DNA of 21,814 nucleotides, taken from Triparma columacea. Its lineage: Eukaryota > Sar > Bolidophyceae > Parmales > Triparmaceae. Position 1 is the stretch's first letter. Each line of letters starts with the position of its first letter. The stretch is from contig BRYA01000495.1 of assembly GCA_030267965.1 (NCBI GenBank), positions 1-21,814 on the forward strand, in the 5' to 3' direction. The translations under genes and the position numbers were made by a program. Shown piece by piece: positions 10,563-19,987 of the stretch. The notes beneath the pieces were generated by a model. That model ran no database searches, had not been told where the DNA came from, and was given only the letters and a program-made list of their open reading frames with translations.

Positions 10563-11393
10563 ATGTCATCTCCCTTCTTGCCTCCTCGCCCAAATGTCTA
10601 TGAGATCCACTCCCGGGCGCTTTATCTGACTATCCCTGTCCCTCTGTCTCTATGTATGTCTTTGACAGCCCCCCCCTGTTCGCCCGACTTGCACAATGGC
10701 GAGGCATTTATATCTATCTGCATTGACGACCTCCACTCTCTACAGTCTTACCTTTTTGGCAACATTTACGCCCCCACCAACATGGGTGGGTATATGACAA
10801 AGCTGAATCTTCTAGTCACCTCCCCCGTGCCGTCCCAAACTTCTCCTGTACACGGTTACCAGATTCTCTCTCTTGATTTCGAGAAGGGAGTTGCAGGTTT
10901 CGTGAAGCGTCTCGGAGCGTTAGTTACGCAGAAGGTTCCCAGCTACGGAGGGGTTACATATAGGAGCACCCTGGGCAAGGCCGGGAGAACTCGAACCGCG
11001 GATAATATGGCCGCAGGGTCGGACCTTAACGTTAGCATGTCCTCCTCTTCTGGTACCTCCCTCGTTAATGTGAAAGGGAAGCTCCGTCCACTGAACTCGA
11101 AGGAGGCAACCTTTGCCTCCTTCGTTGTTTCACGTCCTCACAAATTCCTCCACCAGAACAAGACCACGATGGCTTGGTCAATGTGGGGGGATGGATGGTC
11201 GTCACCTACCGAGGGTATAATGGCCGTTGATTTGACTGCGTGTGATGTGACTGGGATCTTAGAGAGGGAGTTTGGGAGTGAGAATTTTCGCAAATTCTTC
11301 CCGGAAGGGATGGATGTGAGCAAGGTTAAGGCGATCCTTCAGCCGGAGTACACGCTGGTGGACTTGCACAACACGACTCTTAAGTCAAAGTAA
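10563..11393 (+). CDS. Hypothetical protein, 276 aa, family not recognised
   Basis: An uninterrupted frame of 276 codons ending in TAA; the first in-frame ATG is at 10563. The product is soluble-looking, with no signal peptide or clear membrane span. Visible segments are an N-terminal proline-rich stretch, the string F-G-N-I-Y-A-P-T-N-M-G-G-Y-M-T-K, a serine-rich middle, W-S-M-W-G-D-G-W-S-S-P-T-E-G, and an acidic/basic C-terminus (about residues 225-276). I do not recognise a family. The frame stays open for about 47 codons upstream of the ATG and encodes basic residues there, so a 5' exon or a truncated older gene is possible. It lies divergent to the receptor-like gene and convergent with the coiled-coil gene. 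Confidence 0.6.
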   Translation: MSSPFLPPRPNVYEIHSRALYLTIPVPLSLCMSLTAPPCSPDLHNGEAFISICIDDLHSLQSYLFGNIYAPTNMGGYMTKLNLLVTSPVPSQTSPVHGYQILSLDFEKGVAGFVKRLGALVTQKVPSYGGVTYRSTLGKAGRTRTADNMAAGSDLNVSMSSSSGTSLVNVKGKLRPLNSKEATFASFVVSRPHKFLHQNKTTMAWSMWGDGWSSPTEGIMAVDLTACDVTGILEREFGSENFRKFFPEGMDVSKVKAILQPEYTLVDLHNTTLKSK

Positions 11394-11430
11394 TGGTTGA
11401 TAGTAAACTCAAAGACATTTCTTTTTCGTT

Positions 11431-11472
11431 TGTTCATTGTTCATTGTTCATTGTTCGTTGTTCATTGTTCGT
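11431..11472. repeat. 7-bp tandem repeat (TGTTCAT/TGTTCGT) x6
   Basis: Six consecutive 7-base units, four TGTTCAT and two TGTTCGT, lie just past the stop codon of the 276-aa gene, in the short gap before the convergent gene. This is a minisatellite in probable 3' untranslated sequence, with no coding interpretation. Confidence 0.9.
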
Positions 11473-11539
11473 TGTCCTTCCTGCTTGCAGTAGAAGTCCC
11501 TCTCCTCGGTTTTCCCATCCCTCTATCTCCTCCTCTTCC

Positions 11540-13027
11540 TCATTCGTCTCCACCAAAGAGTCTCCCAATAAGTCCCTTAACAATAGGTGGGTTTTCCTCT
11601 ATTTCATTCCCCTCCTCATTGCTCCACATAACTCCATCCCCCACCGCCAGGTCGTAGAATTCGCTATTAGACCTCTCCGCTCTTTCCGTCTTCTCCGAAA
11701 CTTTCTCCCTCGGGCTCTTCGATCGTTCCTTCTCCCTGTTATCCCTATCATATCTCTCCTTCTTCCCCCCCCCCCCGCTCTTTAGCAGCTCATTCTCCAT
11801 CCTAAGTTCCTCGATTTCCCTCGTCATTTCATCAATGCTCCTATCCTTCTCCTTTCTTTCCCTCTCTAATTTCTCCTGCTGTTTAATAATCAATTTCATT
11901 TGTACTTTCATCTCCTCCATTTCCCCGTCAATCCTTCTCATCTGTTGTGTCCCTGGTGTTTCACTTATTCCCCCCATTCCTGACCTCCCCCCCTCTCTAC
12001 CCCCTCCGTGTGTCTCTCTTTGCGTCCCTGTGCGTTTCCCCCCCACAACATTATTCTCCCCTCTTCTTCCACTTCCCCCCTCACCTCCTCCGTCATCATC
12101 CCATTCCCCCCTTCTCCTTTTATCCTTAACAAGTCTCCCCATCTCCATCATAAGTTTCCCATCCCTTGCGTTTAAAAGTCGTTTCCATTCCTCAATCTCC
12201 CTCCTATTTTCCTCCCTGTTGTCTTTTATCATTTGTAGCCGCTGTTGCTCGACTGCTCCCATCCACGTCGCGAATATCGACGACAGCTCGGAGACCTCAG
12301 ATGCTGTTGGTGTTGCGGGGCTCGGGGGGTAAGGGGGTAGATTAGGTGTCCGTGTAGATGACGCCTTTTTTGAGGGGGGGGGGATGGGGGAGGTTTATTT
12401 TGGGTGTAGGTGTTAGCGTGGGGGGTGGGGACGGGGGGGGTAGCGACGACGTTTGCATCGTAGCGATGTTGGCAGTTGTCATCGTGCCACCTGACGAGGA
12501 AAGTTAAACGGCAGATGTACTGTTTTGCCTCTCATCTCATTACCGCATCCCCTTTTCTCCTTGGTCCTTTCCTACCCCCCCCCCCACCCGGAATAATAAC
12601 CCTCTCAACTCACCTGTCCCTCCCCCCCTGTATTCCCCTCCCCCCCTCCCCCTCTCCCCCCAACCATTGGGCTCATAACGATTTCTTCAAGTTTACAAAT
12701 CCTCCCCTCCAATTCCCCCTCTCCCCTCCTCCCCCTCCTCCCCCCCCTCTCCCCGCTAGCTTTCGTATACCTCTCAAAGTAGTCCCTCCCCATTCTAATA
12801 AGCACTTCCCTCATTTCACTTGATGAGCTTCCGCAGCTTCCGACGCTTCGCGATAATCCACCAGTCGATACTTCATCATCGTATACATCACCACCACCGG
12901 TTCCCATGACAGACCTGTTGATTGGGGGGGTTTGGGAACACAAGCTACTTGGACTTGGGATGGGAACATCCTTGGGTACTGGAGATACTTGGGAGGGGGG
13001 GGTTGGGACACCGCCTAAGCCGGACAT
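11540..13027 (-). CDS. Coiled-coil, low-complexity protein; gene model partly resolved
   Basis: Two coding blocks are clear. The 5' block (13027-12614) starts at an ATG, encodes 138 residues that are proline/serine-rich then arginine/glycine-rich, and ends at a good donor (CAG|GTGAGT). The 3' block (about 12348-11540, stop TGA) encodes T-P-N-L-P-P-Y-P-P-S-P then a long charged helix with heptad-like E, K, R and L spacing, a glycine-rich linker, a second coiled coil, and the ending F-G-G-D-E. Between them, a segment (about 12523-12380) encodes a plausible C/H-containing stretch (W-H-D-D-N-C-Q-H-R-Y-D) in another frame, with a C10 run (12371-12380) at the point where the frames would have to change. 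I could not find introns that join all parts in phase. It may be one gene with a sequencing indel, two genes, or a decaying gene. No function is assigned. Confidence 0.5.
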
Positions 13028-13745
13028 TTACGGGGGGTAAGTGGGTGGGACGTGGTATATTTTAAGGTCCAGGTTTAATTAATACAATTTAGGGATTCCT
13101 AAGGCAGGGGAGTTTTAGCTTGAGATTCACCGCACAACCTTATTTGACATCCCTCGGCTGCCCACTCTTCTCCTCGCACAACTGCAGCATAAAATCCCCT
13201 GATTAGACATCACTAGACATAGTAGGAATAGGTAAGATGTATGGGTGAATGCGTGTAGCGATGTGGTGGCGGTGTAGAGGAGATAAGGGGTGGGTTTGGT
13301 CTCAAATAGGCGTTGGATTTAGTTCTTGCTTTCTCTCCTCATTTTGCCGTTTTTGGGGGAATATTTCGTTATATTCTCGATCCCCAATACTATAATTGGC
13401 TACATAACGTTTGTGTTCGTATATTATCGAGTTTGAAAGCATTTAAATAGGACATTAAAAACATCCCACTCTCACGACTCAAATCTACCCACTCATATAA
13501 CTCTCAAACCAATCTAATTACGTCTTTATTTGCCCTCATCTGCCTCACGCACTATACATATACTACACAACCCTAACACATACACACATACACATACATA
13601 TACACTCATACACATACACAGCCACCAAGACAATCACAAGCTCAAAACACAAACCCAAATCACACAACCCTAACTACGCACACTACATACCACACTACAC
13701 ACACTACACACACTACACACTCTACACACCAGACACTAAACAACC
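13028..13745. promoter_or_regulatory. Divergent intergenic region and CA-rich leader
   Basis: This lies between the minus-strand coiled-coil gene and the plus-strand PP2C gene. A TTTAAATA string at about 13441 could be core-promoter sequence for PP2C, but this is weak. No gene-like frame is visible. Confidence 0.4.
13545..13735. repeat. CA-rich simple-sequence tract
   Basis: About 190 bases of degenerate ACACAT, ACTACAC and ACATACAC units with few G residues run up to the PP2C start codon. It probably forms much of that gene's 5' untranslated leader. Such a C/A-rich leader would be largely unstructured RNA. Confidence 0.8.
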
Positions 13746-16002
13746 ATGGGAGGAGGAGTATCAACAGACTCACTAACAGATGACCAGAAGGGAAATGTCA
13801 TGGACAAAATTGCAAAGGTCATGGGTGAGTACTCTTTAGTGCGGGAGGTGTTAGTGAGGAAGGTGTTAGTGAGGAAAGTGTTGCTAGTGAGAAGCGTGTT
13901 GCTAGTGAGAAGAGGTAGCAAAATCAACAAGAAAAGAACACAACTAGAGATGACAAGGGACTGTGGGACTGTTGAGGATAGGGTTGAGGACGATAAGACG
14001 ATGGTTCCGCCACACAAAGACACATCCAAGATATCAGCAAGACGGGCGTTTTGGGTTAGGGTTATAACAAGTCCCAAGTAGCGAAACAAGTCCCAAGTAG
14101 CGAAACAAGTCCCAAGTAGCCCACGTAGCTGCCCATACACTCTAACTCCAAGCCCCCCCCCCTCACCTCCCCCCAGACGATGCCCCCACCGATGCGACCG
14201 CGAAGCAAACCCTGGACTCTATAAAATCCGCTGTAATTTCCACCATGAGCCCCCCCCCCCACCCCCCCCAAGAGACGTCAGTGGACCTGGAGACGGCGCA
14301 GCATAACCAAAAGAGAGCGGGCGGAGGCTCCTTCACACAAAAGACCACAACGACAGAAGAGGAGTTCCCGGAGCCGGAGCAAAGGTGAGGACAAGGACCA
14401 GCGAACATTATTCAGTCCACCTCTGAACAATAACCCCTAACCCCTCCTCTCCGCCCCCCTCTACCCCCCCCCTATACCCTCCACACCAGCACCCGCCTTC
14501 TCCGAACCCTCTCCCTAAACTACGAGGAGGAAGTATCCAACGTCCTCTCCTCCCCTTCCCCAATGTCCCGCAACAACTTCAGAAAGCGGCGTCTAACCTA
14601 CGCCAAACGGGGCTCAAAGATAACCTCCGACCCCGACCTCGGCGTCGCCGAGAAGACGATATTCAAGGCCCCCGAGATTGGCGAGGTCGCCTCAATGGAT
14701 CCCCCCTTCCCTCCCTCCTCCGTCGGTACCTTCTCCTGTCACGGCATCGAGCCCGCCTACGATGAAGTCGATAGGAGCGATGTGGTGGTGGCGAAGATCA
14801 ACCAGGATAGGGGGTGCGTTGTGAGCCCGTATGGGGGGGATAGTAGACAGGCGCTCTTTGCGGCTTATGACGGACACGGAGAAATGGGGGAACTAGGTAA
14901 GAGGAGGAGGAGAGGGAGGGGGGGGGGACAATTATGGGAAGGAAGGGGAGGGGTTAGGGGAAACCTAGGGGACGCGCTAGGCACGCCAACATTTTAGGAA
15001 GAGAAGCCACATTATCCCCGTCGATACACTCCTAACCCCCCCCCCCCACCCCCCAGTCTCCGGTTACGCTATGCACGAAATCCAGCACCGTTTGGAGAAC
15101 CACCCCTCCTTCATCCCCGACATCGAAACCGCCTTCAAGGAGACCTTCATATCCGTAGACGAGTCCCTAAAATCGCAGCCCTCAATCGACTGCATGTACT
15201 CCGGTACCACCGCCGTAGTCGTCCTCGCCCGCGGGAACAGGCTTTACATTGCCAACGCGGGGGACTCGAGGGCAGTCATGGCGAGTAGGAACAGGGACGG
15301 GATGATCGTGGCGAAGAACCTTAGTGAGGACCAGAACCCTAACAACCCTGTGGAACAAGCTAGGTGAGAGACTTAAAATCGCAAAACACAACCCGAGAAT
15401 TCAACCTCACTATATCAACACCCTTTAACCCCCCACTCTCTCCCCCTTCCCCCCTCAATCAGAATCGAGGCGGCAGGAGGGTTTGTATCACCTCCCCCCG
15501 AGCCGGGTCTCTCAGCGCGCGTTTGGCTTGACAAAGACTTCACACAGATAGGTAAGAACCCTCCCCCACCCCCCTCCCCCCCCTCCCTCGTAAACGGAAC
15601 ATCTCCTAACCTTCCCCCCCCCTCCACTCATCCCCCCCCCCTAAAGGCCTCGCAATGGGCCGTTCCATCGGCGACCACGCCGTCTCCCCCGTCGGCGTTA
15701 TAGCAGAGCCCGAGGTAACCCACCACGACATAACCTCCGACGATGTCTTCATGATAGCAGCCTCAGACGGAGTCTGGGAGTTCATCACCAGCCAGCAGGC
15801 CGTCGACATTGTCACAAGGTACCTACCCGAGGGCGCGACGAAGGCGTGCGAGGTACTTATTGAGAAGGCGGCGGAACTGTGGAGGGAAGAGGAGGGGGAT
15901 TATAGGGACGATATCACTGCGGTTATTGTTAAGGTTCACGAACTCTGGGAGGAGGAAGGGGAACCTAATACACCCATAAAGGGTGACGGGGTACCAGAAT
16001 AG
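13746..16002 (+). CDS. PPM/PP2C-type serine/threonine protein phosphatase, probably N-myristoylated
   Basis: Six exons (13746-13824, 14177-14384, 14490-14896, 15057-15363, 15463-15551, 15647-16002) give 481 aa with every junction in phase. PP2C enzymes remove phosphate from Ser/Thr using two metal ions held by aspartates. The core motifs are present in order: N-Q-D-R (Asp202), D-G-H-G (223-226), S-G-T-T (280-283), A-G-D-S-R-A (299-304), R-I-E-A-A-G-G (from 334), G-R-S-I-G-D (368-373), A-S-D-G-V-W-E (402-408, Asp404) and R-D-D-I-T (450-454, Asp452). The domain looks complete and active. The N-terminus, M-G-G-G-V-S-T, fits the N-myristoylation consensus (Gly2, Ser6), so membrane attachment is likely. 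About 170 residues of low-complexity sequence precede the catalytic core. It ends 219 bp from the convergent membrane-protein gene. Confidence 0.95.
14066..14120. repeat. 19-bp tandem repeat in PP2C intron 1
   Basis: Nearly three copies of a 19-base unit beginning aacaagtcccaagtagcga lie near the 3' half of the 352-nt first intron. An additional degenerate repeat (gtgttagtgagga and gtgttgctagtgaga units) lies at about 13847-13912. Both are intronic minisatellites. Confidence 0.9.
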
Positions 16003-16221
16003 AACACCCCCTGAGAATGATTAGGGTTTAGGTTAGCCAGTACTAGTTAAGAAAGAGCAGCAAATGAAATGAAACAGCAGCTCACATTAGGAATAAAAAC
16101 GACGCCGAGTAATAAAAGGAAACAAGACAACCATTACTCCGCGTAACAGACGCTACAAGGGGAGGGAAAATCCTAGCCCCCCCGAGAAGTAATAAAAAAT
16201 TTACACCTTTTCAAACACACA
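16003..16221. other. Convergent 3' flanks with AATAAA signals
   Basis: This gap between two convergent stop codons contains several AATAAA hexamers on the plus strand (about 16091, 16110 and 16190), fitting polyadenylation signals for the PP2C transcript. No coding potential is seen. Confidence 0.5.
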
Positions 16222-17933
16222 CTAACATACTTCCTTTGAACACACGGCATGCAGACGCGTTTGATTTTCAACGTGCCGAGATAGAGGTCCACCTTTAGGT
16301 TCAACCTTGACATTCTCACCGCCCCCTTCCTCTGTTGTAACTTGGCTGGTGGTTTGTTTCACGTTTACTTTAAGAGCTTGATCCTGTTTAAACTCAAGGA
16401 TATCTGGTGGTGAGTAGGAAAGGGTGGAAGGATTGGGGTTCTTGTTTTTTAATATACCACCACACGACGACGTTTCATCACAAGCTTGCTGCCAACGTGT
16501 GTAGGGGGGAGGGGGGGTGAGTGAAACCTCAGGGATGTAAAGTTGTTCAAGAGTGGCAAAAACGTTTCCACCACCGACCAATCCCACGCACCTCTATCTT
16601 TGGTTTTAGATACCTCGTCGATTGGTTGTACGGGGACGTTCTGTACGTGCTTTTATCCTCCATCAGTGACTTGTTCCACCTCTCGTTCGCGTTCTGAACT
16701 GACTCTGGTGAGACTCCTCTCGGGACTCCGTGTTTGTTTAGACGGGGGGACTTACGACGAGAGGAAGAGGGCTGAGAATTTCGGTAACGGAAAATGTAAA
16801 GGGAGAAGGAAAGGAGGGAGACGAATAGAGCGCTGGGGGGGAGTGGAGTACGAGGATGTGAACGAACATTTTTATTATTGTGAGGGTTGAGACGGACGGA
16901 AGAAAGAAGCAATCGACACCACCATCATTCAGTCCATTCTCACCTATAAAGGATCAGCAAGAGAACTTCGAATCTGCTCGGGTGTAGCGGGTTGCGATGG
17001 TCAGCAAGCGTCCAGGGGGGGTGTTTATTATTCTTAACAAGAAATTGCCGCCTTGTCTCACCTCGTCCCTCCTCCCTCCCTCTTAACCTCTTTCCTCCAC
17101 CCGTTCGCCGTGATCAACCCGACCGCCAGTAACTCCAAGCTGCAGGCTACGAGGCCGAGGAAGAAACCGAATGTTTTACCGGTGTAGTACTTGACACGGG
17201 ACATCACCTGCATGCCAACTAATCCAACGGAGGCGACCAGTAAGGCAATCCATATTACGGGAATGAGCTGTTTGTGTGTGTGGGGTGTTAGAGTGATCGT
17301 GAGAGTTGCTAGCGGCGTCCCGCTTTGGCAAGAACGCCAGGTTTTAGCAGTGCGTCGACCTTGCCGTATCCGCTCCATCAGGTCCTGCACAGCACGCAAG
17401 TTATCTTTGGAACGACCCCCCCCCCTCCCCCGCCCCTCTATCTTGCCTATCAACTCTTGGGTTTCCCTCACTCACTTCTTTCATGTCCTTGCTGTCGTCC
17501 ATGAAGACCATGAGGAGAGATACGGAGACAGTCAGGAATATCAGGAACAGAGTTACATGCCACACCCATACGATACGCCTTTTATCCCTTTCCTCTAAAG
17601 CACCTCGTATCCCTAACAGAGGGCAAGGGAGGGAGGGGTAAAGGGGTGAGGGTCGAGGCGAGAAGTTAAGTGTGAACATTTAAAGTCTATGGAGAGTCCA
17701 TTACGCCAGTTATACACACAAACTTGACTAAAGGTTAACATCACTCCAGAATTTTTCAACAACGTCCAGAGACATGCTTAGTGTGTGGCAATAAGGCGAG
17801 AAGTAGGAGACTTTTCGGGTTCAGGTTTGGAGAGAATGGAAAATAGCAAGGGGGAGATAGACGAACACTCACGAGCTTGGATGTCATAGACGGGATTAGG
17901 CGGTAGAATGCTTATCAAATGCGGCTGCTTCAT
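16222..17933 (-). CDS. Four-span membrane protein of unknown family, 313 aa
   Basis: Six exons (17933-17873, 17612-17476, 17267-17062, 16973-16944, 16832-16592, 16488-16222) join in phase into 313 aa. Four hydrophobic spans lie at about 34-58, 67-89, 97-121 and 136-160. Span 4 is assembled only when the 30-nt micro-exon 16973-16944 is spliced to the next exon, and this supports the model. The N-terminal 33 residues end in a basic cluster (E-R-D-K-R-R) just before span 1. The tail (161-313) is hydrophilic, rich in Ser, Lys and Arg and then Glu and Thr, and should face the cytosol, as the N-terminus should. I do not recognise the family; it lacks the C-C-G loop motif of tetraspanins. The start lies 92 bp downstream of the SIL1 stop on the same strand, so its promoter must be very short or overlap the SIL1 3' end. 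Confidence 0.8.
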
Positions 17934-18025
17934 AAAGTGATAAAAAATGCTATATTAAACCAAATTAGAAATTCAATTCAAGGATATTTTTGATGCCTCG
18001 TTTACCGTGACTGCGAGTTATCTCA

Positions 18026-19497
18026 TTACGCTCCTACAGCATCACCTAATACCTCGTCCGCTAGTTTATCTAGTTCCTTTTTGTATTCATCATCGAGTTT
18101 CTTCCACCCTTTCCTCATTTTTCCCACAACGCCCTTCAGCTGCAGGGGGGGGCGGCAGAGAAGCAAAAGGTCAGGTCAGGAACGTGGATTTTTTCTTCAG
18201 AGGTGCGCACTGAGAAGGCAGCGAACCCTTGCGAAAAGATCTTATCTATTCCCCTCACCTTTGTTTTCTCCACCCCCCCATCCTCGCAGTGTGTTTTGAG
18301 TATCTTGAAAGCCTTCATAAGTTTCTCCTGAGCCCCTGCATCGTCGGCCTTCCTCATTGCCCCGACCGTCCATCCGCACCAGTCATTACCTCCCCAGGAA
18401 CTGACTGTTAAAGGGTCAGAAGAATCGTTGAGGACGTCAGAGGCCAGAGTTACAAGCCTAGTAATAACCCTGCAAAAGGTAAAGTTAGTGTTAGAAACAT
18501 CTCAGTAGCGTGTTTTCACGTGGATGCAAAAACCTCCCCAAACCACGCCTCACCCCTCTAATTCTCACCTGACGTCATGTCCCCATTTAATCGCAATATC
18601 CTTAACCCCCTCCTCCCCTCCAATATCCCTCCAAACCTCTCTCCCAATATCGTTTCCCCTTATCATACTCCCCAGTCCTCCCAGCGCTTTAACAACCGCA
18701 CCCTGTTCCTTAGCTAGCATCATGTTCGTAAGCACGGCGTTCATTGTATCCTCGTCCGCCCAATGGTAGAACTCAACGTTGTTCCTAACAGCCGTACCCA
18801 TTGCCATCACCGCTACCGCCCTATCACTCTCCGTAACTGAGGTATCTTGAGATGCATGGAGGAGAGGACTCCAACCGTTGAGTATGTAGAAATCACGAGC
18901 TATGTCTATGTCTGATAACAGGTACGCGAGCTCCTCTAGTGCCAAACTGAGCTCCTCGGGTACGGTTAGGGATTTTATTAAAGACTCGAGAACGGTCGGC
19001 ATGTCGGCCATCTTCTCCATAGCCGACTTTAATTGTGCCTGTCTCTTATCCCATAGCTCCCTCATTACAACCTTGAATTTTGGGTCAGACCTATCGGGGA
19101 GGTCAGGCCTGTCCTTCTCAGGGATACGCTCGTACGTCCTGTACATTAGGTCGTAGTCGAACTTATCGTCTTCTTCGTCAATCTCACCATCTCCCCCTAC
19201 TATCATAGCCGTGCTTCCTCCACCCCCAGCACCTCTTCCTCCTCCTCCTGATGAACCGGTTCTCATACCCTCAACTTGTTCTTTAGTTGTGATTAAGTCC
19301 TCATCACCCTCTACTGCTATTTTAGCCCACCTCTGTCCAGTCTCCATGTCTACTCTTATGTGGAGACCTGCAGGGACTGAATCTTCCGGTGGGAGAACTT
19401 GCCATGAGGTGGATGGGATGAACTCCGCGGAGTGGGTTAGGGGGAGATGGTGATTTAGAAGAACTACGAGAAGGAGAACGTGTGTTATGAAAGTCAT
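18026..19497 (-). CDS. SIL1: SIL1, ER nucleotide exchange factor for BiP
   Basis: Three exons (19497-18569, 18469-18259, 18139-18026) give 417 aa in phase. SIL1 opens the nucleotide-binding domain of the ER Hsp70 BiP to release ADP, and so supports protein folding. A signal peptide (residues 1-24) is followed by the family signature around 42-60 (P-A-G-L-H-I-R-V-D-M-E-T-G-Q-R-W-A-K-I), close to the G-L-H-(V/I)-R-(I/L)-N-L-Q-T-G-E stretch of SIL1. From about 150 on, alpha-helical repeats resemble the armadillo fold of HspBP1/Fes1/SIL1. Length is near that of yeast and human SIL1. A glycine/serine linker (about residues 82-95) precedes an acidic stretch. The C-terminus shows no KDEL-like retention signal. 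An in-frame ATG at 19734 would add 79 residues without a signal peptide, so 19497 is preferred. Confidence 0.9.
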
Positions 19498-19987
19498 TTG
19501 AAGAGAGTGGTGGTTAGAGAGAGAAGGTTTTGGATGGGTTGTGACGTGGAAGTAGTGCAGGATGGGTGATTGGAGGCGTTTTCGAGTTTTCTTTGGCGAT
19601 GGTTGTAATTTTAGATGTGATATTGTCTTGATTGAGTAGAGATTATATGTATAAACGTAGAAATGATAGAATTGGAAAAAATAGGAGCCCTTCTCAGAAC
19701 TTTTGCGCAGAATTTGGCAAGAAAGCTGTATCATACACTTTAGCTACGTTTCACAACCACCCAACTCTTCACAATACAAACAACGATACTACTACCTACA
19801 TCATATCCAAACACACTGTAGGTTTAGCTCAAATTTGGTCCCCAACAAAACTACATCGCCCATCCCTAACTTTCAATCTCCTTCTCTCCATCTAAACATT
19901 CACGCCATACCCTAACTCAAGCGCTGACAGGACTTCTTCTTCATCTTTCCCAAATTCTTCCCAAATTCTTCCCAAATCCTTCCCAAA
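19498..19987. promoter_or_regulatory. Divergent promoter region between SIL1 and the LRR gene
   Basis: This 490-bp gap lies between two start codons facing apart and probably carries both promoters. It ends in four copies of an 11-base unit (ttcttcccaaa, with variants, about 19944-19987) that run directly into the LRR start codon as its leader. No specific factor site is identifiable by eye. Confidence 0.45.

Noticed and set aside
11393..11785. Frame overlapping the stop of the 276-aa gene (TAATG)
   Set aside because: It reads through the 7-bp minisatellite and antisense of the coiled-coil gene. A stop-start overlap has no special meaning in a eukaryotic gene of this kind.
11835..12332. Ser/Pro/Leu-rich plus-strand frame
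   Set aside because: It is the antisense shadow of the charged coiled-coil coding sequence; composition is explained by the complementary strand.
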